From positions 1-29,151 of the forward strand of contig DATHAL010000074.1 in assembly GCA_035296705.1 (NCBI GenBank): a DNA stretch of 29,151 nt, given 5' to 3'. Of this stretch, positions 14,787-23,230 are shown in pieces. The position numbers and the translations under genes are program-made. The stretch is from WHSW01 sp035296705. GTDB lineage: Bacteria > Actinomycetota > Thermoleophilia > Solirubrobacterales > 70-9. How positions within the stretch are numbered: the stretch's first letter is position 1; the number at the start of each line of letters is the position of its first letter. The notes beneath the pieces are model-generated. The model ran no database searches. It was not told the origin of the DNA and saw only the letters and a program-made list of their open reading frames with translations.

Positions 14787-16469
14787 GTGCTGCTCGAGCT
14801 GCGGATCGAGAACCTGCTCCTGATCGAGCGTGCCGAGCTGCGGCTCGGCCCCGGTCTCAACGCGATCACGGGCGAAACTGGGGCCGGCAAGACGGTGCTC
14901 GCCCACTCGCTCGACCTCCTGATGGGCGGCCGCGCTCGCCCGCAGATCGTCCGGCCCGGCGCCGAGGAGGCGTGGGTCGAGGGCGTCTTCGAGCTTCCGG
15001 AAGGCTTCCTCCGCGAGCCGGAGCTGGCCGAGCTCGCCGAGCGCCTGCCCGAGGGGGCCGAGGAGGTCGTTCTCGGGCGCCGCATCGGCGCGTCGGGTCG
15101 CACGAGCGCTTTCGTCGGCGGGCGTGCGGCGTCGGCGGCGGACCTGCGGACCCTCGGCTCGCGGCTCCTCTCCTTCTACGGGCAGCACGAGCATCGCCGC
15201 CTCACGCTCGCCTCGGCGCAGCTCGAGATCCTCGACGGGTTCCCCGGCGCCGAGCACGTCGAGCTCCTGGAGCGCTACCGGGCCGCGCATGCAAGCGCCG
15301 TCCGCCTCCGGCGGGAGCTCGTGGAGCTGCGTGAGCGCGAGGGGTCGCGCGAGCGCGACCTCGACCTGATGCGCTTCGAGCTCGCGGAGATCGAGGCAGC
15401 CGCGCCCGATCCGGCAGAGGAGTCCGAGCTCTCCGCCGACCGCGAGCGCCTTCGCCACGCCGAGGGGCTTCGGGTGGCCGCCGCGGGGGCGGTCGCCGCG
15501 CTCAACGGAGCCGGCGATGACGCGGGCGGCGCGCGGGCGGCCCTTGCCGGCGCCGACTCGGGCCTCAGCGCCGTCGAGGGCGTCGATGCTGAGCTCGATC
15601 CGCTGGTCGAGCGGCTGCGGGCTGCCGTCGTGGAGCTCGAGGACCTCGCGTCCGACCTGCGTGGCTACCTCGACGGGATCGAGGCCGATCCGGAACGCCT
15701 CGAGGCGGTCGAGGAGCGACTCGAGACGCTCGACCGGCTGAGGCGAAAGCACGGCGGCACGGTCGAGGCGGTGCTCGCGCACGGCGAGCGGTGCCGCGCC
15801 GAGATCGAGCGGCTCGAGAACGCGGCGGAGCTCGCCGGCGAGCTCGAGTCGCGGATCGAGCTCGCCGAGGCCGAGCGCGCCAAGCTCGCGGCGGGGGTCT
15901 CCGAGGGCAGGCGCCGGACGGCGGAGGCGCTCGGCGAGCGAGTCGCGCGTGAGCTCTCCGCGCTCGCGATGGACGACGCCCGGCTCGAGGTCGTGTTCGA
16001 GCCGCACCCGGACGGCTACGGGCGGAACGGGGCCGAGAGCGTCGAGATGATGATCGCCACCAACCCTGGCATGCCGACGACACCGCTCAAGGACGCCGCG
16101 TCCGGAGGCGAGCTCTCACGGATCATGCTCGCGCTGAGCGGGCTGGCGAGCGGCGGAGCCGGGCGAGCGCTCGTCTTCGACGAGGTCGACGCCGGCGTCG
16201 GAGGGAACACGGCGCGGGCGGTGGGCGAGCGGCTGCGCCGGCTCGGTGCGGAGGGCCAGGTGATCTGCATCACGCATCTGCCGCAGGTGGCCTCGATGGC
16301 GACCACGCACTTCCGGATCGAGAAGTCGGCCGGCCCCGATGGCGCCCGCGCGACGGTCGAGCGGGTCGATGGCGAGGAGCTCCTGGCCGAGATCGTGCGC
16401 ATGCTCGGCGCCGAGCGCGGCGACACCGCCGCCAGCCGCCACGCGAAGGAGCTTCTGAAAGCCGCATAA
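14787..16469 (+). CDS. recN: DNA repair protein RecN
   Basis: The 560-residue SMC-like ATPase acts in double-strand break repair on the nucleoid. Walker A is GETGAGKT (29-36). The Q-loop region reads LLSFYGQHEHRRLT, the long Ala/Glu/Arg-rich middle forms the coiled-coil arms (about 160-380), and the C-terminal head has signature ASGGELSRIMLALSG and Walker B ALVFDEVDAGVGG, followed by the His switch region ITHLPQVAS. Length matches the family (about 550-590). The GTG start directly precedes LLELRIENLLLIERAEL, the invariant RecN opening. It begins the conserved recN-steA-steB block. The usual actinobacterial neighbour nadK is not upstream. Confidence 0.97.
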   Translation: MLLELRIENLLLIERAELRLGPGLNAITGETGAGKTVLAHSLDLLMGGRARPQIVRPGAEEAWVEGVFELPEGFLREPELAELAERLPEGAEEVVLGRRIGASGRTSAFVGGRAASAADLRTLGSRLLSFYGQHEHRRLTLASAQLEILDGFPGAEHVELLERYRAAHASAVRLRRELVELREREGSRERDLDLMRFELAEIEAAAPDPAEESELSADRERLRHAEGLRVAAAGAVAALNGAGDDAGGARAALAGADSGLSAVEGVDAELDPLVERLRAAVVELEDLASDLRGYLDGIEADPERLEAVEERLETLDRLRRKHGGTVEAVLAHGERCRAEIERLENAAELAGELESRIELAEAERAKLAAGVSEGRRRTAEALGERVARELSALAMDDARLEVVFEPHPDGYGRNGAESVEMMIATNPGMPTTPLKDAASGGELSRIMLALSGLASGGAGRALVFDEVDAGVGGNTARAVGERLRRLGAEGQVICITHLPQVASMATTHFRIEKSAGPDGARATVERVDGEELLAEIVRMLGAERGDTAASRHAKELLKAA

Positions 16470-16476
16470 TCGGGCA

Positions 16477-17667
16477 ATGGCCCTGCGTAGCCGGGCGCGC
16501 GCATTGCTGCGCGGTCCAGAGATCCAGCTGCGGCCCGAGGAGGCGTCGCCGATCACCGGGCGGGCGCGGCTGGGGCGCAGGACCAAGGATCTCGTCAAGC
16601 GCCTGCGCGCCGGCGAGATCGCGATCATCGACCACGCCGACCTCGACCGGATCGCGGCCGAGGACCTGGTCTCCTGCGAGGTCGCGGCGGTCGTGAACGT
16701 CGCGCGCTCTTCGACCGGCCGCTATCCGAATCCCGGGCCGCTGGTCCTCGCCCGGGCGGGCGTGCCGCTCGTCGACGTCCCGTCCGCGCCGCTCTTCGAG
16801 GAGCTGACGGACGGCGAGAAGGTCTCGGTGGACGGTCCGGAGGTGCGGCGCAACGGCCAGGTGCTGGCGGCCGGGACGCGGATCGACCTTCCGACCGCCA
16901 CCGAGCAGATCGAGTACCAGCGCCGGCGGATCAACGAGGCGCTCGCTGCGTTCGCGGAGAACACGATCGAGCACGTGCGCGACGAGGGCGCGCTGCTGGT
17001 GGGAAAGATCGAGCTCCCGGCCGTGCGCACTCACTTCCGCGGCCGTCACGCGCTGATCGTCGTTCGCGGGACCACCTACCGGCGCGACCTGCGCACCCTG
17101 CGCGCGTACATCGAGGACATGAAGCCGGTCCTCGTGGGCGTCGACGGGGGCGCGGACGCGATCCGCGAGGAGGGCTTCGAGCCGGACATCGTGGTCGGGG
17201 ACATGGACTCCGCCACTGACGAGGCGCTGACCTGCGGCGCCGAGCTGGTCGTACACGCCTATCCCGACGGGCGCGCACCGGGGCGCGAGCGGCTCGCGCG
17301 GCTCGGGCTCGAGCCCAAGGTGGTGCCGGCGGTGGGCACGAGCCAGGACGTCGCGATGCTGCTCGCGCACGAGAATGGCGCCGAGCTCATCGTCTCGGTC
17401 GGCGCCCATTTCAACCTCACGGAGTTCCTCGACAAGAACCGCGCGGGGATGTCGTCGACGTTCCTGACGCGGCTGCGGATCGGCGAGACGCTGATCGACG
17501 CCAAGGGCGTCAGCCGCCTCTACAACCCGGGCGTTCGCGGCTGGCAGATGTGGGCGTTCTTCGGCGTCGCGCTCGCCCTGCTCGTGATCATCGTGCTCAG
17601 CTCGCCCGCGCTCGCCGAGTTCTTCGACCTGCTGTGGCTGAAGATCAAGGTGGCGCTCGACCTGTGA
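16477..17667 (+). CDS. steA: SteA-like envelope/cytokinesis protein (thiamine pyrophosphokinase-like fold)
   Basis: The 396-residue protein is 7 bases after recN. The N-terminal half (TGRARLGRRTKDLVKRL, then VVNVARSSTGRYPNPGPL) is characteristic of actinobacterial SteA. The middle holds a thiamine pyrophosphokinase-like segment GVDGGADAIREEGFEPD (221-237) continuing IVVGDMDS, although the family is not thought to make thiamine diphosphate. A single C-terminal membrane helix (about 358-378) anchors it. In Corynebacterium, SteA with SteB regulates peptidoglycan cleavage during cell separation, and the next gene here is steB. Order and spacing match M. tuberculosis Rv1697, as I recall it. Confidence 0.93.
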   Translation: MALRSRARALLRGPEIQLRPEEASPITGRARLGRRTKDLVKRLRAGEIAIIDHADLDRIAAEDLVSCEVAAVVNVARSSTGRYPNPGPLVLARAGVPLVDVPSAPLFEELTDGEKVSVDGPEVRRNGQVLAAGTRIDLPTATEQIEYQRRRINEALAAFAENTIEHVRDEGALLVGKIELPAVRTHFRGRHALIVVRGTTYRRDLRTLRAYIEDMKPVLVGVDGGADAIREEGFEPDIVVGDMDSATDEALTCGAELVVHAYPDGRAPGRERLARLGLEPKVVPAVGTSQDVAMLLAHENGAELIVSVGAHFNLTEFLDKNRAGMSSTFLTRLRIGETLIDAKGVSRLYNPGVRGWQMWAFFGVALALLVIIVLSSPALAEFFDLLWLKIKVALDL

Positions 17668-17737
17668 GGCGGAGTCCGACAGGACGAAGCCGAGCCGCGC
17701 CGCTGTTGAGGCGCCTACTGTGATCTTCGGGCGCTAG

Positions 17738-18622
17738 ATGGGCTACTCGGCGCGCTACCACGCCGCGTCACTCGCGGCGGTCTTCGTCGCTCTGGCGGTC
17801 GGGATCCTGATCGGGGTCGGCTTCGGGTCCGACGTCCTGACGGGGACGGCCGAGAGCCTCGAGCGAAGCCTCCGCGAGGACCTCGACAGCGCCCGCGACC
17901 AGGTCGACGATCTGCAGGCGCAGCTCCAGGAGGAGGCCGAGTTCGGGCGCCTCGCGTACCCGGCACTGGTCGACGGGCGCCTGCGCGGCAAGGAGATCGC
18001 CGTGGTCGCGCTCGGCGACATCGCCGACGACCTGGCGGGTGACATCCGCGCGGCGGTCCAGACCGCGGGCGGAACGCTCCAGGAGGTGGCGGTGGTGCGC
18101 GAGCCGCCGGACTTCGACGCGGTCGCCGACGTCTCGGCCGGGCGCCCGCAGCTCAGCCGCGGCGAGCAGTTTGACCGCTCGATCCGCAGCGCCGGGACGC
18201 TGCTCGTCCACGGCGGCCGGCGCTTCGCCGACCTCCGCTCGGTCTTCTTCAGGCGCTACAGCGGCGAGCCGGGCGACGTCGATGCCGTGGTCATCGTTCG
18301 CTCTCGGCCCGACGACCTTCCCGCGCGGCAGTCCGAGGAGACCGATCGGCTCGAGGACGGGCTCGTCGAGGCGCTCGTCGACCAGCGGATCCCGGTGGTG
18401 GGCACCGAGCGTGCCGACGCCCCGGAGAGCTCGATCGGGTTCTTCGACGGGAGCGTTGCCGCGAGCGTCGACGACGCGAACGAGCTCCCGGGCAAGGTCT
18501 CGCTGGTCTACACGCTCGACTGCGCCGAGGGCGACTACGGCGTGAAGGACACCGCCGACGCGCTTCTGCCCGACCTGCTCGCGCCGCGCGGTCTCGCCTG
18601 CGGCGCCGGTGGGCGCCAGTAG
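17738..18622 (+). CDS. steB: SteB/MctB-family membrane-anchored coiled-coil protein
   Basis: The 294-residue protein opens MGYSARYHAASLAAVFVALA, an N-terminal anchor helix (about 8-30), then an acidic coiled coil (about 36-70, SLREDLDSARDQVDDLQAQL) and an extracytoplasmic alpha/beta domain. This is PF11382, often labelled copper transporter after M. tuberculosis MctB (Rv1698). With one membrane helix and no obvious metal motif it is better viewed as SteB, the partner of SteA in controlling septal peptidoglycan hydrolysis. It lies 70 bases after steA. TACTGT at 17716-17721 could be a separate -10. The protein ends in a Cys-containing tail (RGLACGAGGRQ). Confidence 0.9.
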   Translation: MGYSARYHAASLAAVFVALAVGILIGVGFGSDVLTGTAESLERSLREDLDSARDQVDDLQAQLQEEAEFGRLAYPALVDGRLRGKEIAVVALGDIADDLAGDIRAAVQTAGGTLQEVAVVREPPDFDAVADVSAGRPQLSRGEQFDRSIRSAGTLLVHGGRRFADLRSVFFRRYSGEPGDVDAVVIVRSRPDDLPARQSEETDRLEDGLVEALVDQRIPVVGTERADAPESSIGFFDGSVAASVDDANELPGKVSLVYTLDCAEGDYGVKDTADALLPDLLAPRGLACGAGGRQ

Positions 18623-18631
18623 GCGCGGCCG

Positions 18632-19486
18632 ATGCTCTCGGGCCTCGTCCTCTCGGCGCTCCTCGCCGCGTTCCTGCTCGGGCCGTGGCTGGCCGACATG
18701 GCGCGCAGCGGCCTCGCGCGGGAGAACTACCGGGGCGCGACGATCGCGTTTCCGGCCGGCGCCGCGCTCGTCGCCTGCTCGCTTCTCGCGCTCGCGCCGC
18801 TGGCGCTGCTCGACGATCGCGCCGACCTCGACCTGCTCGAGCCGGCCCTGCGGCAGTGGATGGTCTACATCCTCGGCGTCGCCCTGCTCGGCGTGCTCGA
18901 CGACGCGCTCGGGCGGGGGTTCGCCGCCGATACGCACCGCGGCTGGCGCGGCCACGCCCGCGCAGCGCTCGCCGGCGGCTTTTCGACCGGAGCGATCAAG
19001 GCCGTCGGCGCCCTAGCGCTCGCGGCGTACGCGGTCTCGGGGCGCGGGCGCGTGGGGCTCGACTACCTCGGCGACCTGCTGCTCCTGCTGCTCACGACCA
19101 ACCTCTTCAACCTGCTCGACCTGCGTCCGGGCCGTGTGGAGAAGGTCTTCGCGACGCTTTTGGCCGGCCTCTGCATCGGCGCCTGGACGGTCGGGCCGGT
19201 TGAGCTCCTCGGGATCTTCATCGGTCCCGTCCTGATCGGCGCCGCGTTCACCCTGCGCGAGCGCGCGATGCTCGGCGACACCGGCTCCAACCTCGTCGGC
19301 GCACTTGCCGGGATCGCGCTGCTGACGACGCTCGACGACACGGGCCGCTGGATCGCGCTGGCGATCGTCGCGGCGCTCACGGTCTACGGGGAGTTCCGCT
19401 CGATCTCGAGGACGATCGAAGGCTTTCCGCCACTGCGCTGGCTAGACTCGCTCGGCAGAGTGAGCAGAGGCGGTTACGAGCGATGA
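18632..19486 (+). CDS. Short PNPT-family (MraY/WecA-like) membrane protein
   Basis: The 284-residue polytopic protein has the polyprenyl-phosphate aminosugar-phosphate transferase signature: an ENYRG-x-x-IAFPAG opening loop (31-43), the Asp pair in GVLDDALG (87-94), TNLFNLLDLRPGR (156-168) and ERAMLGDTGSNLVG (210-223) with Asp216. About eight hydrophobic helices are visible. It is shorter than MraY (about 360) and shows no HHH-type C-terminal motif, so the nucleotide sugar or even catalysis is uncertain. Position between steB and pyrG, with ATGA overlap into pyrG, ties it to envelope growth. A lipid-linked glycan or teichoic-like polymer role is a guess. The ATG at 18632 has only a weak ribosome site. 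Confidence 0.8.
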   Translation: MLSGLVLSALLAAFLLGPWLADMARSGLARENYRGATIAFPAGAALVACSLLALAPLALLDDRADLDLLEPALRQWMVYILGVALLGVLDDALGRGFAADTHRGWRGHARAALAGGFSTGAIKAVGALALAAYAVSGRGRVGLDYLGDLLLLLLTTNLFNLLDLRPGRVEKVFATLLAGLCIGAWTVGPVELLGIFIGPVLIGAAFTLRERAMLGDTGSNLVGALAGIALLTTLDDTGRWIALAIVAALTVYGEFRSISRTIEGFPPLRWLDSLGRVSRGGYER

Positions 19487-21168
19487 AGCCGGGCGAGACG
19501 CGCTTCATCTTCGTCACCGGTGGCGTCGTCTCCTCGCTCGGCAAGGGGATCGCGGCGGCCTCGATCGGCCGTCTGCTGGTGAGCCGCGGGTTCCGCGTCC
19601 AGCTCCAGAAGTTCGATCCCTACATCAACGTCGACCCGGGGACGATGAGCCCCTTCCAGCACGGCGAGGTGTTCGTGACCGAAGACGGCGCCGAGACGGA
19701 CCTCGACCTCGGCCACTACGAGCGCTTCACGGACGAGAACACGTCGCGCGCCTCGAACGTCACCGCGGGCGCCGTCTACAACTCGGTGATCCGTCGTGAG
19801 CGCCGTGGCGACTACCTCGGCGCCACCGTGCAGGTGATCCCGCACATCACCGACGAGATCAAACAGCGGATCCTGATCGTCGCGGAGTCCCAGGCGGTCG
19901 ACTTCGTGATCACGGAGATCGGCGGAACCGTCGGCGACATCGAGTCCCTGCCGTTCCTGGAGGCGATCCGCCAGCTCTACTCCGAGCTCGGGTCGAAGCG
20001 CTGCATGTTCCTTCACCTGACGCTCGTTCCCTACATCAGCCACGCCGGCGAGATGAAGACGAAGCCGACCCAGCACTCCGTCAACGAGCTGCGCCGGATC
20101 GGCATCCAGCCGCACGCGCTGGTCTGCCGCTCCGAGAAGGGGCTCGACCGCGAGCTCCGCAAGAAGATCGCCCTGTTCGGCTCGATCCCCGAGGACGCGG
20201 TGCTCTCGGCGCGCGACGTGGACAACATCTACAAGGTGCCGCTCGTGATGCGGGCGGAGGGCGCCGACGACCTCGTCCTCGACCACTTCGCGGTCGAGGC
20301 GCCGCCGCCCGAGCTCCGCGAGTGGGAGGAGCTCGTGCGCCGCGCCGACGCCTGCGAAGGCACCACGCGGATCGCGCTCGTCGGCAAGTACGTGCAGCTC
20401 GCGGACGCCTACAAATCCGTGATCGAGGCGCTCACCCACGGCGGCTACCACCAGGGCACCAACGTCGAGGTCGAGCTGGTCGACTCCGAGGACTTCGACG
20501 CGGAGGAGATCGCCGGCTGGGCGGACGGGATCCTGATTCCCGGCGGGTTCGGCGAGCGCGGGATCGAGGGCAAGATCGAGGCGGCGCGCGTCGCTCGCGA
20601 ACAGGGCATCCCGTATCTCGGCATCTGCCTTGGGATGCAGCTCGCGGTCGCCGAGTTCGCGCGCCACGTCGCCGGCATGGACGGTGCCAACTCGACCGAG
20701 TTCGACCCGGAGACGCCCTATCCGGTCGTCGACCTGCTGCCCGAGCAAAAGGAGGTCTCCGACATGGGCGGCACGATGCGGCTCGGTGCCGACCCGGTGA
20801 AGCTCCACGAGGGCACGAGGGCGCGCGAGATCTTCGGCGAGGCCGTCATCTACAAGCGCCACCGTCACCGCTATGAGGTCAACAACCAGCTTCGCCGCCG
20901 ACTGGAGGACGAGGGGCTCGTCTGCGGCGGCGCCTCGCCGGACGAGCGGCTGGTCGAGATCATCGAGCTCGCCGACCACCCGTTCTTCGTCGCCTCGCAG
21001 TTCCACCCCGAGTTCAACTCGCGCCCGACGCGGCCCGAGCCGCTGTTCAGGGAGTTCGCTGCGGCGGCGGCCCGGCACGCTGCAGACCGCGCTCCCGAGG
21101 AGGCGCCGGCGACGACGGCGGCTGAGGACGTCGCTGTCGAGGACGCCGCGCTGCGGCGACCGGCCTAG
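19483..21168 (+). CDS. pyrG: CTP synthase
   Basis: The 561-residue enzyme converts UTP, ATP and glutamine to CTP in the cytoplasm. The amidoligase domain opens RFIFVTGGVVSSLGKGIAAA and contains PYINVDPGTMSPFQHGEVFV. The class I glutaminase domain has the nucleophile elbow GICLGMQ with Cys382, and His508 and Glu510 in FHPEFNSRP. All catalytic residues are intact. The ATG overlaps the TGA of the PNPT-like gene. A short acidic, Ala-rich C-terminal extension after about residue 530 is common in actinobacteria. In M. tuberculosis pyrG directly follows mctB; here one membrane gene intervenes. Confidence 0.98.
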   Translation: MKPGETRFIFVTGGVVSSLGKGIAAASIGRLLVSRGFRVQLQKFDPYINVDPGTMSPFQHGEVFVTEDGAETDLDLGHYERFTDENTSRASNVTAGAVYNSVIRRERRGDYLGATVQVIPHITDEIKQRILIVAESQAVDFVITEIGGTVGDIESLPFLEAIRQLYSELGSKRCMFLHLTLVPYISHAGEMKTKPTQHSVNELRRIGIQPHALVCRSEKGLDRELRKKIALFGSIPEDAVLSARDVDNIYKVPLVMRAEGADDLVLDHFAVEAPPPELREWEELVRRADACEGTTRIALVGKYVQLADAYKSVIEALTHGGYHQGTNVEVELVDSEDFDAEEIAGWADGILIPGGFGERGIEGKIEAARVAREQGIPYLGICLGMQLAVAEFARHVAGMDGANSTEFDPETPYPVVDLLPEQKEVSDMGGTMRLGADPVKLHEGTRAREIFGEAVIYKRHRHRYEVNNQLRRRLEDEGLVCGGASPDERLVEIIELADHPFFVASQFHPEFNSRPTRPEPLFREFAAAAARHAADRAPEEAPATTAAEDVAVEDAALRRPA

Positions 21169-21200
21169 CCGCGCGGCTGGCGCGGCGCCTTGCCCGGCGC
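21167..21200 (+). terminator. Possible terminator after pyrG
   Basis: AGCCGCGCGGCT (21167-21178) is a perfect palindrome overlapping the pyrG stop. GCGCC/GGCGC (21185-21189 and 21196-21200) forms a second small stem with a 6-base loop. No T-run follows. It would separate pyrG from the DUF1326 gene, which has its own strong ribosome site. Confidence 0.25.
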
Positions 21201-21251
21201 TGCGAGAGGCGTTAGGTCGGCGTTGCCAGCTAGTCGAAGAGGAGGCCCACC

Positions 21252-21899
21252 ATGGCGGAAACCTGGTCGCTCGAGGGCGCTTGGTTCAAGAACTGCAATT
21301 GCGATCCCGGGTGCCCGTGTGACTTCAATCAGGCTCCGACGCACGGCCAGTGCGAGGGCATCATCGCCATGCGGATCGACCGCGGCCACTACGGCGACGT
21401 TTCGCTGGACGGGCTCGCGTTCGTCGGCGCCGCTTACTGGCCGGGGCGAATCGACGAGGGCGACGGGCACATCATCCCGATCGTCGACGAGTCGGCCGAC
21501 GGACGCCAGCGCGAGGCGCTCCTCACAATCGTGAGCGGCCAAGCTGGCGGAACCCTGTTCGAGATCTTCGCCGCGGTCTGCCCGCACGTCCGCGAGCCCG
21601 TCTTCGCGCCGATTGACTTCGAGTTCGACATGGAGAGCCGCAGCGGACGCCTCAAGGCCGGCGACCTGGTCGAGACCACGACCGAGACCCTACGCGGGAT
21701 CGACCCGCCCGATCCCTACCAGATCGTGGTTCGGATCCCCAATGGCTTCGAGTACACCGGGGAGAACCGCGACGCGGAGACCGCGGTCGCGAGGACGCTC
21801 AAGGTCTCAGGTGGCGATGTGCTCGATTACGAGCACACGGACGGCCACAGCTCGATGGCGTTCGTGAAGCACGAGGGGGAGGTCCCCGCCGCGGCCTAG
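21252..21899 (+). CDS. DUF1326 domain protein with N-terminal Cys cluster
   Basis: This 215-residue soluble protein starts at an ATG preceded by GAAGAGGAGG. It opens ETWSLEGAWFKNCNCDPGCP, giving the family hallmark CNCDPGCPCDF (residues 15-25): four cysteines in nine residues (Cys15, Cys17, Cys21, Cys23), a plausible metal or redox site. The rest is beta-rich with no enzyme motif I recognise. A further Cys-His pair (AVCPHV) is near residue 111. DUF1326 genes are often beside DUF2182 membrane proteins, and here the DUF2182 gene is the convergent neighbour sharing the stop palindrome. Function is unknown; metal handling linked to the membrane partner is my inference. Confidence 0.88.
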   Translation: MAETWSLEGAWFKNCNCDPGCPCDFNQAPTHGQCEGIIAMRIDRGHYGDVSLDGLAFVGAAYWPGRIDEGDGHIIPIVDESADGRQREALLTIVSGQAGGTLFEIFAAVCPHVREPVFAPIDFEFDMESRSGRLKAGDLVETTTETLRGIDPPDPYQIVVRIPNGFEYTGENRDAETAVARTLKVSGGDVLDYEHTDGHSSMAFVKHEGEVPAAA

Positions 21900-22888
21900 C
21901 GGTTGCCGGACATCTCATCGTTCATCGAGCCGCCCTGCGCGCCGCCGGCGGCGGGCAGCTGCTCCATGGATCCGCCGTCCATTGCTCCGCCGCTGTCCAT
22001 CGAGCCGTCGTCCATGCCCATCGCGTCCATGGCCTGCGCCGCCTCCGGCGAGTCGGGAAGCACCAGCCCCGGCACGTCCTCGGGAACGAAGGCGACCGCG
22101 AGGCCGAGGGCCAGGAGGATTATCGCGATGCTCTTGTTGGCAAGCTCCCGTGCCGGCAGGAGCTTCTCGGCGGCGATCAGCGCCGCGATGAAGGCCATCC
22201 AGCCGATGCTCATCACGCCGAGCGCGAACAGCGCCGCCATCAGCGCCCAGCAGCAACCGACGCACCAGGCGCCATGCTCGACGCCCATTCGCAAAGCGCC
22301 AATGCGGCCGTCGCGCCAGCTCTCGAGCAGGAACATGAGCGGGCTCCGGCAGCGGGTGAGGCACCTGTCCTTGAGCGGCGTCAGCTGGTAGAACGCAGCG
22401 CCGACGATGACCGCCCCGGCCAGGTACGGGCCGCCGCGATCCCAGGAGAGCCATTCGATGTCGAATGAGCGGCCGAAGTCGGCGATGGCATAGCCGAGCA
22501 GGCCGACCGCGCCCCAGACGAGCACGTAGCCGACGATGAAGATCGGGGTAGCGCCCATCGGCACCGCGGTGCCCCGCGAGCGCCTCGTCGTCTGGACGCG
22601 CGCGTACATGAGCACCATCGGCCAGATCGAGGGGAACATCATCGCGGCCATCATCACGACCCAGGTCGTGACGAAGAACCCGAGCTCGCCAGGGTCGGTG
22701 TTCGGACCGGCGTCCATACCGCCCATGCGCTCGTCGGTCAGCAGCCACGCCGCCGCCGCGAGCGCGAACAGCGCCCCGATCAGCCCGAACCGGATCAGGT
22801 CCGGAAGCGGCCGAGGGCGTCTGAGGACTGCCTGCTCCACGTGCTCCACCCGGCCGACGACGGTATCCGTCGGCCCGGGGATGGTCAA
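21896..22888 (-). CDS. DUF2182 predicted metal-binding integral membrane protein with Met-rich tail
   Basis: The protein of up to 330 residues belongs to DUF2182 (COG5486). It has about seven hydrophobic helices, the hallmark VVMMAAMMFPSIWPMVLMYA (77-96), and conserved cysteines in LKDRCLTRCRSPL (Cys176, Cys180) and EHGAWCVGCCWALM (Cys209, Cys212, Cys213). The C-terminal 50 residues are rich in Met, Asp and Gly, as in copper-binding tails. The TTG at 22888 lacks a good ribosome site; GTG codons at 22849 and 22840 are alternative starts, all upstream of the first helix. It is convergent with the DUF1326 gene, overlapping by 4 bases. Copper or another soft metal is a reasonable ligand guess, not shown. 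Confidence 0.85.
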   Translation of the reverse strand: MTIPGPTDTVVGRVEHVEQAVLRRPRPLPDLIRFGLIGALFALAAAAWLLTDERMGGMDAGPNTDPGELGFFVTTWVVMMAAMMFPSIWPMVLMYARVQTTRRSRGTAVPMGATPIFIVGYVLVWGAVGLLGYAIADFGRSFDIEWLSWDRGGPYLAGAVIVGAAFYQLTPLKDRCLTRCRSPLMFLLESWRDGRIGALRMGVEHGAWCVGCCWALMAALFALGVMSIGWMAFIAALIAAEKLLPARELANKSIAIILLALGLAVAFVPEDVPGLVLPDSPEAAQAMDAMGMDDGSMDSGGAMDGGSMEQLPAAGGAQGGSMNDEMSGNR

Positions 22889-22911
22889 GGGGGCTACCCG
22901 AACCGCGCTCG

Positions 22912-22949
22912 GCCGCCGGCGCGCGGGCGCTTGGCCCGGCGCCGGCGGC
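22912..22949 (-). terminator. Large hairpin downstream of the remnant gene
   Basis: GCCGCCGGCGC (22912-22922) pairs perfectly with 22939-22949, and after one bulged G the stem continues for 5 more pairs (22924-22928 with 22934-22938) to a 5-base loop, about 16 bp in all. It begins 12 bases beyond the leftward remnant stop at 22961, where a terminator would be expected, and lies upstream of the DUF2182 start. No T-run is present. Confidence 0.5.
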
Positions 22950-22960
22950 GAGCGTCTGGC

Positions 22961-23186
22961 TCAGCGCTTGCTCTTCAGCGTGACCTTGAACGTGCCGTTG
23001 GCGCCGTTCGAGGTGTTGGTGACCTTGGCCTTCGCCTTGAGCTTGCCCTTGGAGGCGAGCGCCTTGGGGCACCGAGTAGGCGCCCCTGCCGAACCGCTTG
23101 GCCTTGGCCGAGTGCACGGCGCGACCGCTCGGGAGCCTGCCGAGGAGGCTGATCTTGCCCACGCGATCCGCACGACCGGATGCTCG
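22961..23186 (-). pseudogene. Frameshifted C-terminal remnant of a secreted repeat-type protein
   Basis: Leftward, one frame opens after a TGA at 23189 and reads RADRVGKISLLGRL, then KAKRFGRGAYSV. Near 23070 the protein-like sequence moves one base into another frame: CPKALASKGKLKAKAKVTN and on to FKVTLKSKR and a TGA at 22961. The Lys/Val/Thr-rich ending is typical of C-terminal Ig-like or parallel-strand segments of large secreted proteins in this lineage. No start or ribosome site precedes it, and the methyltransferase promoter now occupies its upstream side. I read it as the decayed 3' end of a former gene with its terminator kept. A sequencing error plus a truncated gene is the alternative. 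Confidence 0.45.
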
Positions 23187-23195
23187 TCAACCGAC

Positions 23196-23230
23196 TTGGC
23201 CGAGATGCCGAGCTGAGGTAGGGTCGCGGG
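23196..23230 (+). promoter_or_regulatory. Probable leaderless promoter of the methyltransferase gene
   Basis: TTGGCC (23196-23201) and TAGGGT (23219-23224) are spaced by exactly 17 bases, and TAGGGT ends 6 bases before the GTG start at 23231. Transcription would begin at or next to the start codon, giving a leaderless mRNA, common in actinobacteria. No ribosome-binding site is needed and none is convincing. Confidence 0.5.

Noticed and set aside
17738..18622. Copper transporter label for the SteB/MctB protein
   Set aside because: One membrane helix, a coiled coil and no metal motif; context with SteA points to envelope function.
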